Of a DNA stretch of 16,773 bases, positions 1 through 5,411 are shown piece by piece. The stretch lies in the NCBI GenBank assembly GCA_002428215.1, contig DIUI01000019.1, positions 1-16,773 of the forward strand, given 5' to 3'. Each line of letters begins with the position of its first letter. Positions within the stretch are counted from its first letter, which is position 1. This stretch comes from Prolixibacteraceae bacterium UBA6162. Its GTDB lineage: Bacteria; Bacteroidota; Bacteroidia; Bacteroidales; Prolixibacteraceae. The notes beneath the pieces are model-generated. The model ran no database searches, had not been told where the DNA came from, and saw nothing but the letters and a program-made list of their open reading frames with translations. The position numbers and the translations under genes are program-made.

Positions 1-16
1 AGGCCAAAAGGTAAAA

Positions 17-1039
17 ATGATCCGACTTTTTGAACGATATTCCCTCGGGCGTTATAATACATTTGGGGTTGAGGCAATGGCCGAGAAATTTTTTGAGTTC
101 ACCGAGACCGAGGATTTGCTCTCCTTTTTACAGTCAAACTCACTTGCTTCAGGGCAGCCGACGCTGGTGTTGGGTGGGGGCAGTAATCTTTTGCTGGTCG
201 ATAATTTTCGTGGTACCGTTATTTACCCCAATGTGCCCGGAATAGAGATAGAGAGAGAGGACCGTTCGCACATTTGGTTGAGGGCAGGAGCCGGCGTGGT
301 TTGGGACAACCTGGTAGAATACTGTGTTCTAAATGGTTGGGGAGGTATTGAGAATCTATCCCTGATCCCCGGAAGGGTAGGAGCCTCGGTGGTTCAGAAT
401 ATTGGTGCTTATGGTCAGGAGGTTGCCAGTGTTGTTGTATCGGTGGCCGGTGTAAATATCAGTACCGGCGACTATACTGAGATTCCGCTTGCGGACTGTG
501 CTTTTGCCTATCGCGATTCCGTTTTTAAGCATCAGCTGAAGGGGGTATTCGTGGTAACGTCGGTGCTATACAGGCTCGATAAATTTCCTTTGCCCGTTAT
601 AAGTTACGAGGGAGTTGCTGAACGGGTTAGCATGCTTGAAAACTATACGATTGCTGATGTTAGGAATGCCATTGTAGCCATCAGGCGTTCCAAGCTACCA
701 GACCCCGCGGAGCTTGGAAATGCAGGCAGCTTCTTTAAAAATCCCGTAGTTTCAGCCGAACTTGCCGATCGACTTGTCACAGCTTTTCCTGAAATGCCGA
801 AATTTTCTGCAGCATCCGACAATACCTATAAACTTTCGGCCGGCTGGTTAATCGATCGCTGCGGATGGAAGGGCTTTCGAAAAGGCGATGCCGGAGTTCA
901 TCATCACCATGCACTTGTTTTGGTCAATCATGGAAATGCCACTGGTCGCCAGATTTTTGATCTTTCTGAAGAGATCAGGCAATCGGTTTTAACTCAATTC
1001 GGCATTGATCTGGAGCGTGAAGTCATTTTAATAGGTTAA
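17..1039 (+). CDS. murB: UDP-N-acetylenolpyruvoylglucosamine reductase (MurB)
   Basis: Cytoplasmic FAD enzyme that reduces UDP-GlcNAc-enolpyruvate with NADPH to UDP-MurNAc, the second committed step of peptidoglycan precursor synthesis. The 340 aa length and sequence match the long (E. coli-like, type I) MurB. Visible motifs are the FAD-binding GGGSNLLL at residues 53-60, IPGRVGASVVQNIGAYG at 117-133, the substrate-binding AYRDSVFKH with R166, the catalytic Ser in GSFFKNP (S238), and the terminal LEREV with the conserved Glu (about E335). The usual Pro of the VGAxPVQNIGAYG motif is Val here, a minor change. The ATG at 17 gives a normal family N-terminus (RYSLGRYNTFGV). Only 16 bases lie upstream, so promoter and operon partners cannot be judged. 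A 116 bp gap separates it from serA. Family assignment is very secure. Confidence 0.97.
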   Translation: MIRLFERYSLGRYNTFGVEAMAEKFFEFTETEDLLSFLQSNSLASGQPTLVLGGGSNLLLVDNFRGTVIYPNVPGIEIEREDRSHIWLRAGAGVVWDNLVEYCVLNGWGGIENLSLIPGRVGASVVQNIGAYGQEVASVVVSVAGVNISTGDYTEIPLADCAFAYRDSVFKHQLKGVFVVTSVLYRLDKFPLPVISYEGVAERVSMLENYTIADVRNAIVAIRRSKLPDPAELGNAGSFFKNPVVSAELADRLVTAFPEMPKFSAASDNTYKLSAGWLIDRCGWKGFRKGDAGVHHHHALVLVNHGNATGRQIFDLSEEIRQSVLTQFGIDLEREVILIG

Positions 1040-1111
1040 ACGGCTGTATCAGGTGATAATTCCGTAAACAGAGGTTAAGTTTATAGGTGCTCATTCGCGA
1101 ATTTTTTGTAA

Positions 1112-1130
1112 TATTTGCATACTGCAAATA
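1112..1130. promoter_or_regulatory. Perfect inverted repeat in the serA leader, overlapping a promoter-like box
   Basis: TATTTGCA and TGCAAATA form 8 bp perfect arms around a 3-nt centre (TAC). The repeat ends 25 bp before the serA ATG. The sequence AATATTTG (1110-1117), one mismatch from the Bacteroidota -7 box TAnnTTTG, overlaps the left arm. The layout fits an operator over the promoter or a short 5'-leader hairpin. The function is inference; no regulator is identified. Confidence 0.4.
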
Positions 1131-1155
1131 AAGATTCACTTTCAAAGAATTTACT

Positions 1156-2322
1156 ATGTACAAGATTCTTACGCTTAATAAGATTGATCCCAAAGGCTTG
1201 GATCAGTTTCCTTCAGATCGTTATTCGATTGCCGGAGAAGTCGCTGATCCGGATGCCATTGTATTGCGTAGTTATAATATGCACGATATGGACATACCTT
1301 CTTCGGTAAAGGCCATTGCCCGGGCAGGCGCCGGGGTCAATAATATTCCTATCGACCGCTGCACTGAAAAAGGGATTGTGGTTTTTAATACCCCCGGGGC
1401 AAATGCAAATGGTGTTAAAGAGTTGGTTCTAGCCGGGTTGTTGCTTTCCTCGCGCGATGTTGTTGGGGGTGTAGTTTGGGCCCGGACTCTTATCGGGGAG
1501 GGTGATAAGGTTCCCCAGTTGGTTGAAAAGGGTAAAGCCAATTTCGGAGGCCATGAGATTCAGGGGAAGGTTTTGTCGGTGATTGGCCTTGGAGCCATTG
1601 GAGTGCTGGTGGCCAATGCCGCACTGCAATTGGGCATGGAGGTGGTTGGATACGACCCCTACCTTTCGGTAAGTCAGGCACTCAAGCTGAGCAATAAAAT
1701 TACTGTTGCACGTTCGATTGAATCGGCACTCGCGAATGCGGATTTTGTGTCACTCAATATTCCGCTTACCGGCGAAACAAAAAACTACATCTGCGAAAAG
1801 AAGATTGGATTGATGAAAGACGGTGTTACCATCCTCAATTTCTCGCGGGGTGGTTTGGTAAACGATGCCGACCTGGAAGTTTCGCTCAACAGCGGAAAGG
1901 TAGCCCGGTATGTCACCGATTTTCCCGACGAAGCGGTTCTGAAGATGAAAAATACCCTCTGTATTCCACATTTGGGCGCTTCTACCGATGAGTCTGAAAC
2001 CAATTGCGCTATTATGGCAGTCGATCAGATTCGGGAGTATTTCGAAAATGGCAACATTGTCAATTCTGTAAACTTTCCGCAAGTCGAACTCGAAAGAAAT
2101 GGTGGATTGCGAGTTATCGTAGCCAACCGGAATGTACCTAACATGGTGAGTCAGATTGCCTCTATCTTGGGAGCCGAAGGGGTAAATATTCTCAACATGG
2201 TGAATAAGAACAGAAACGAAATTGCCTATAACATTATCGACATCGACCGAAGTGAACTGGGGGCCGAAGTGGGCCAGAAACTCAAGGCCATCGATGGTGT
2301 GTTTTTAGTGCGGTTTATTTGA
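1156..2322 (+). CDS. serA: D-3-phosphoglycerate dehydrogenase-type protein with C-terminal ACT domain
   Basis: NAD-dependent oxidation of 3-phosphoglycerate to 3-phosphohydroxypyruvate, the first step of serine synthesis in the cytoplasm. At 388 aa it is the short SerA form. Order: substrate domain (about 1-95), Rossmann NAD domain (about 96-285) with GLGAIG at 144-149 and D167 at the end of the second strand (Asp favours NAD), then an ACT domain (about 318-388) of the kind that senses serine in this family. Catalytic residues visible are R231 in FSRGG, E259 in FPDE and H272 in PHLGAST. No serC is adjacent, although serC-serA pairs are common in Bacteroidota. The ATG at 1156 gives the expected start. 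A hydroxyacid dehydrogenase of other specificity is possible, but the ACT domain and the RAGAGVNNI motif favour SerA. Confidence 0.92.
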   Translation: MYKILTLNKIDPKGLDQFPSDRYSIAGEVADPDAIVLRSYNMHDMDIPSSVKAIARAGAGVNNIPIDRCTEKGIVVFNTPGANANGVKELVLAGLLLSSRDVVGGVVWARTLIGEGDKVPQLVEKGKANFGGHEIQGKVLSVIGLGAIGVLVANAALQLGMEVVGYDPYLSVSQALKLSNKITVARSIESALANADFVSLNIPLTGETKNYICEKKIGLMKDGVTILNFSRGGLVNDADLEVSLNSGKVARYVTDFPDEAVLKMKNTLCIPHLGASTDESETNCAIMAVDQIREYFENGNIVNSVNFPQVELERNGGLRVIVANRNVPNMVSQIASILGAEGVNILNMVNKNRNEIAYNIIDIDRSELGAEVGQKLKAIDGVFLVRFI

Positions 2323-2360
2323 TTATCCTTTTTCGCAACATAACTTAAAACTAACCAACA

Positions 2361-3377
2361 ATGGTAAACGGACGAAAAAACAGTGTACGACAACAAACGC
2401 GACGTAATTTTTTGGGTGGCAGTGTGGCTGCCTTATTAACTCTCTCCTTTGTGGCGCCCGGCCTTATGGGTTGTGGAGGGCCTGCCCCGGTTGTTCCTTC
2501 CGGATCTAATTTTGGCGGAGTGCAAATTGGTGCTATTTCCTATAGCTTCAGGAGTCTGCCTGGCGGTGCCGAAAATACTTTGCAATATTTGCTTGATGCC
2601 GGACTCTCCTCTGTAGAGTTGATGGGAAACACGATTGAGTCTTATGCCGGAATACCTGAGATTCCCGTGCCAATGTATCCCCGTGGTACCGAGCTAACAC
2701 CTGAGCAACAGGAAGAGGTAAGGGCTGCCCGTGCAGCTCAGGCCGAGGCGCATCGCAACTGGCGTTTGTCGGCTCCCATGGAAAAATTTCACGAGCTACG
2801 CAAAATGTACAACGATGCCGGTGTAAAAATCGACATCGCTAAAATTGGGAGTCCGAACTGGAGCGACGAAGAGATTGATTATGCTTTTGAAGTTGCGAAA
2901 ATTTTGGGTGCCCGCGGCATAACCACCGAAATTTCGCTCGATGCTGCCCAGCGGCTTCACCCGTTTGCCGAGAAGCATGGTCTGTACGTTATTCTGCACA
3001 ACCATGGACAGCCCGGACAAGAGGGTTTTTCGTTCGATGATTTTCTGGCAGTAGGACCCATGATTATGCTGAATTTCGACGTTGGTCACTACTTTGGTGC
3101 TACCGGAAATCACCCCAATGAGGTAATTGAACGGCTTCACGACCGTATCATAAGTTTGCATCTTAAAGACAAAACCGGAAAATACGCCGATCCGGCCGAT
3201 ACCAATACGCCATGGGGAGAAGGGGATACGCCTTTGGCCGACATATTGCTGCTTTTAAAGGAGCGCGGCTGGCCTATAACCTGCGATATCGAACTGGAAT
3301 ATACGGTGCCCGAAGATTCTGACGCTGTTGCCGAAGTGAGGAAGTGCGTTGAGTATTGCAAAGCTATTCTCGAATAA
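2361..3377 (+). CDS. Tat-exported lipoprotein, sugar phosphate isomerase/epimerase (xylose isomerase-like TIM barrel)
   Basis: 338 aa protein of the AP endonuclease 2/xylose isomerase-like TIM-barrel superfamily, many members of which isomerise or epimerise sugars and sugar derivatives using a divalent metal. The N-terminus carries a twin-arginine signal (TRRNFLGG, residues 13-20), a hydrophobic stretch (22-33) and a lipobox LMGC with C38. Together these predict folded export by Tat and lipid anchoring. Likely metal or active-site residues are E190 (TEISL), H213/H215 (HNHG), D240 (FDVGH), H267 (LHLKDK) and E311/E313 (DIELEY). It starts 38 bp after serA, so co-transcription is possible, but the extracytoplasmic location suggests carbohydrate processing rather than serine synthesis. 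A hairpin with a T-run follows. Substrate unknown. Confidence 0.85.
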   Translation: MVNGRKNSVRQQTRRNFLGGSVAALLTLSFVAPGLMGCGGPAPVVPSGSNFGGVQIGAISYSFRSLPGGAENTLQYLLDAGLSSVELMGNTIESYAGIPEIPVPMYPRGTELTPEQQEEVRAARAAQAEAHRNWRLSAPMEKFHELRKMYNDAGVKIDIAKIGSPNWSDEEIDYAFEVAKILGARGITTEISLDAAQRLHPFAEKHGLYVILHNHGQPGQEGFSFDDFLAVGPMIMLNFDVGHYFGATGNHPNEVIERLHDRIISLHLKDKTGKYADPADTNTPWGEGDTPLADILLLLKERGWPITCDIELEYTVPEDSDAVAEVRKCVEYCKAILE

Positions 3378-3411
3378 GCTGTTGCCTTTGACCCGATAAC
3401 TGTATTCTAAT

Positions 3412-3452
3412 CCGGTCCGGGGTGGACAACAACTGCTCCGGCCGGTTTTTTT
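3412..3452 (+). terminator. Rho-independent terminator-like hairpin just before thrC
   Basis: CCGGTCCGG (3412-3420) pairs with CCGGCCGG (3438-3445), giving eight G-C pairs with one bulged T and a 17-nt loop, followed at once by seven T. It sits 34 bp after the TIM-barrel gene stop and only 24 bp before the thrC GTG. The simplest reading is the terminator of the serA/isomerase transcript. Because it is so close to thrC, with no clear TAnnTTTG box in between, it could also act as an attenuator in a thrC leader. Confidence 0.75.
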
Positions 3453-3476
3453 GTGGATTAATATCAAAAGTTTTAC

Positions 3477-4790
3477 GTGAAATACTACAGCACCAACCGG
3501 CAGATTCCTGCCGTTTCACTTCGCGATGCCGTTGTAAAAGGCCTTGCATCCGACAATGGACTCTTTATGCCCGAAACTATCCGGAAATTGGATAAGGCCT
3601 GGTATAAAGCTCTGCCTGGAAAGTCTTTCCAGGAAATTGCCTACGAGGTGGCATTGAAGTTTTTTGGCGACGATATTCCCCCAAACGATCTTCAAACGAT
3701 TGTATATGATACCCTCAGTTTCGATTGTCCTGTGGTTCCTGTCTCTTCGAACATCTGGTCGCTTGAACTATTTCACGGACCTACACTGGCTTTTAAGGAT
3801 GTTGGGGCACGGTTTATGGCCCGAATGCTACACTATTTTCTTGAGGGTGCCGATAAAAAAGTGTATGTTTTAGTGGCTACATCGGGCGATACCGGAAGTG
3901 CAGTTGCCAACGGATTCCTCAATGTCGAGGGCATTGAAGTGGTTGTGCTGTATCCCAAAGGAAAGGTCAGCGAAATCCAGGAGAAGCAATTTACAACTTT
4001 AGGCGGCAACATTCATGCGCTCGAAATCGATGGCACTTTCGACGATTGCCAGCACCTTGTAAAGACAGCCTTTTTAGACGAAACTCTGAACCAGAGTTTG
4101 TTGCTTACCTCTGCCAATTCAATCAATGTTTCGCGCTTCTTGCCTCAGTCATTTTACTATTTCAACGCCTACGCAAGGCTACTGGAACAGGGTGTACTGC
4201 AAGACCGTGATTTGATTTTTTCTGTTCCAAGTGGAAATTTCGGCAATCTTACGGCCGGGTTGTTTGCGCGGGAAATGGGGTTGCCTGTAAAGGGATTTAT
4301 AGCCGCCAATAATGCCAATGATATAGTCTACAACTATCTTCAAACGGGTGACTATTCCCCCCGTCCATCGGTTGAAACTATTGCCAATGCCATGGATGTT
4401 GGAGCTCCCAGTAACTTTGCGCGTATTCTGGATCTTTATGCACAGTCACATCCGAATATCGCTGAAATTATAACAGGATATCGCTATGACGATGACCAGA
4501 TAAGGGATATAATTCAAACACTTTACTCCAGTGAGGGTTATCTTGCCGATCCGCACGGAGCTTGCGGATATGCAGCGCTCAGGGAGTATCTCAACGACCG
4601 GCAGGTAGGTGTTTTTCTGGAAACGGCTCATCCTGCCAAGTTTCTCAATACTATGGAGTCCATTGTTGGAAGTGGGGTAGTTTCCATTCCTGACCGTCTT
4701 GCAGCATTTCTTTCGGGTCGGCGGTCTACCGTTCCCCTGTCAGTCGATTATCGCGAATTTCGTGCCTGGCTTATACAAAATGCCAACTGA
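3477..4790 (+). CDS. thrC: Threonine synthase
   Basis: PLP enzyme converting O-phosphohomoserine to threonine, the last step of threonine synthesis. The 437 aa length fits the class found in Bacteroidota and enterobacteria. Visible motifs are GPTLAFKD with the PLP-binding lysine K107, ATSGDTGSA (phosphohomoserine/PLP region), SANSINVSR, and the PLP phosphate-binding loop SGNFGNLTAG. The start codon is GTG at 3477, giving MKYYSTNRQIPAVSL, the standard N-terminus of this family. No purine-rich Shine-Dalgarno sequence is evident in the A/T-rich leader. No thrA or thrB gene is in the window, so it stands apart from the usual thr cluster, at least on this side. It ends facing the feo operon across a 420 bp convergent gap. 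Confidence 0.96.
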   Translation: MKYYSTNRQIPAVSLRDAVVKGLASDNGLFMPETIRKLDKAWYKALPGKSFQEIAYEVALKFFGDDIPPNDLQTIVYDTLSFDCPVVPVSSNIWSLELFHGPTLAFKDVGARFMARMLHYFLEGADKKVYVLVATSGDTGSAVANGFLNVEGIEVVVLYPKGKVSEIQEKQFTTLGGNIHALEIDGTFDDCQHLVKTAFLDETLNQSLLLTSANSINVSRFLPQSFYYFNAYARLLEQGVLQDRDLIFSVPSGNFGNLTAGLFAREMGLPVKGFIAANNANDIVYNYLQTGDYSPRPSVETIANAMDVGAPSNFARILDLYAQSHPNIAEIITGYRYDDDQIRDIIQTLYSSEGYLADPHGACGYAALREYLNDRQVGVFLETAHPAKFLNTMESIVGSGVVSIPDRLAAFLSGRRSTVPLSVDYREFRAWLIQNAN

Positions 4791-5012
4791 TATATTCGAC
4801 ACTATTTTCGTTGCTCTTGTATATCTTAAAATTTCTACCTGCCAAACTGGGTTATGGTAAGTTATGTCAATGCAAACATTATAAAATAAATTATAAAGAT
4901 GAATTGAATAATAAATAAAAATACAAAAGCCAAGAGTGTTAAGCAAATATTAAATAATGTTCAAAATAAGACCGAAAGGTATTTTAAGACTTAGTGATTT
5001 CTAGTCAAGCCT

Positions 5013-5020
5013 TATCTTTG
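5013..5020 (+). promoter_or_regulatory. Bacteroidota -7 promoter box (TATCTTTG)
   Basis: TATCTTTG matches the TAnnTTTG consensus exactly. No TTTG stands 19 bp upstream; the expected place reads CTTA, so the -33 part is weak. Transcription would start near 5027 and run rightward into the C-poor tract and the hairpin at 5087-5112, with no coding sequence in between. Confidence 0.4.
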
Positions 5021-5039
5021 AAGCGGTTTTAGTTTCATA

Positions 5040-5084
5040 GGTTTAGGTTTGATTAGTTTTATTGGTTTAGTTAGTTTAGTTAGA
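5040..5084. repeat. Degenerate short repeats (GGTTTAG / TTAGTTTAG)
   Basis: A low-complexity tract of imperfect 7-9 bp units: GGTTTAG, GGTTTGATTAG, TTTTATTGG, then TTTAGTTAG twice in tandem. It lies just before the terminator hairpin. On the opposite strand it reads as CTAACTAAA-type repeats. Units vary in length, so replication slippage is a likely origin. Confidence 0.55.
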
Positions 5085-5086
5085 GA

Positions 5087-5120
5087 AAAGGGCAGATGTT
5101 GATCTGCCCTTTGTCTTTTC
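5087..5120. terminator. Intrinsic terminator, probably serving both directions
   Basis: AAAGGGCAGAT (5087-5097) and ATCTGCCCTTT (5102-5112) form a perfect 11 bp stem with a 4-nt GTTG loop. On the + strand GTCTTTTC follows; on the - strand TCTCT follows a TTT stem end. It lies about 100 bp beyond the end of the feo operon and would close that transcript, and also any + strand transcript from the box at 5013. Confidence 0.8.
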
Positions 5121-5210
5121 TGTCGGTTCACTTTCACAACCACTTTGGTCGAAAAATTGAACCGGTATTTCACCAGGTATTTTATTTTCAGGCCACAAAT
5201 CAATGGTTGG

Positions 5211-5411
5211 TCAACGCACCCTGTTTTGGAATGCAGTCTGCCTTACAGGGCAATCAGCTCCACAACCGCCACATCCTGAGGTTGTTTTGATTTCAGGCTC
5301 AGCACACTTTTCCTTCACCTCCTTTTTCTTCAAAAACCTGGCATAAAGTTTAAAGAGGAATGCTGATGTTGCTGCTGCAACTATGCTATATGTGATTATT
5401 TCCTGCATCAT
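5211..5411 (-). CDS. FeoB-associated Cys-rich membrane protein
   Basis: 66 aa protein with an N-terminal membrane segment (about residues 7-24), a basic stretch (KLYARFLKKK) and a short cytoplasm-facing tail containing C36 and the cluster SGCGGCGADCPVR (C47, C50, C54). This matches the small Cys-rich proteins encoded after feoB in many bacteria, which occupy the FeoC position and may bind iron or help FeoB; the family's exact job is not settled. Its ATG at 5411 overlaps the feoB stop by 4 nt (ATGA), indicating translational coupling. A second ATG follows directly (5408), so the true start may be one codon later. Start choice does not affect the prediction. Confidence 0.88.
   Translation of the reverse strand: MMQEIITYSIVAAATSAFLFKLYARFLKKKEVKEKCAEPEIKTTSGCGGCGADCPVRQTAFQNRVR

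Larger units (their letters stand above)
5027..5120 (+). ncRNA. Candidate small RNA: C-poor repeat tract ending in a terminator
   Basis: The unit runs from a predicted start just after TATCTTTG to the hairpin and T-rich tail, about 90 nt. Between 5025 and 5092 the + strand has a single C (5036). The tract is built from degenerate units such as GGTTTAG, TTAGTTTAG and TTAG. Such a transcript would be U-rich and largely unpaired until the terminator stem. No Rfam family is recognised and no long start-to-stop frame is present. It could instead be a simple repeat beside the feo terminator. Both the RNA and its 5' end are inference. Confidence 0.3.
4791..5210. other. Convergent intergenic region between thrC and the feo operon
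   Basis: This stretch has no convincing gene. From 4791 to about 5010 it is AT-rich, with no clear thrC terminator. From 5013 to about 5120 it holds a promoter-like box, a C-poor repeat tract and a strong hairpin, entered separately. From 5113 to 5210 nothing is recognised beyond the probable 3' UTR of the feo transcript. The short open frames across the region have repetitive, low-complexity translations and no family resemblance. Confidence 0.7.

Noticed and set aside
1115..1309. 64 aa open frame overlapping the start of serA
   Set aside because: It runs through the inverted repeat and into serA in another frame. No recognisable protein; explained as a shadow of serA.
5012..5203. 63 aa open frame on the - strand with a KPIKLIKPKPMKLKPLQR tail
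   Set aside because: The repeated Lys/Pro/Leu pattern comes from the low-complexity repeat tract and crosses the terminator hairpin. There is no start context or homology.
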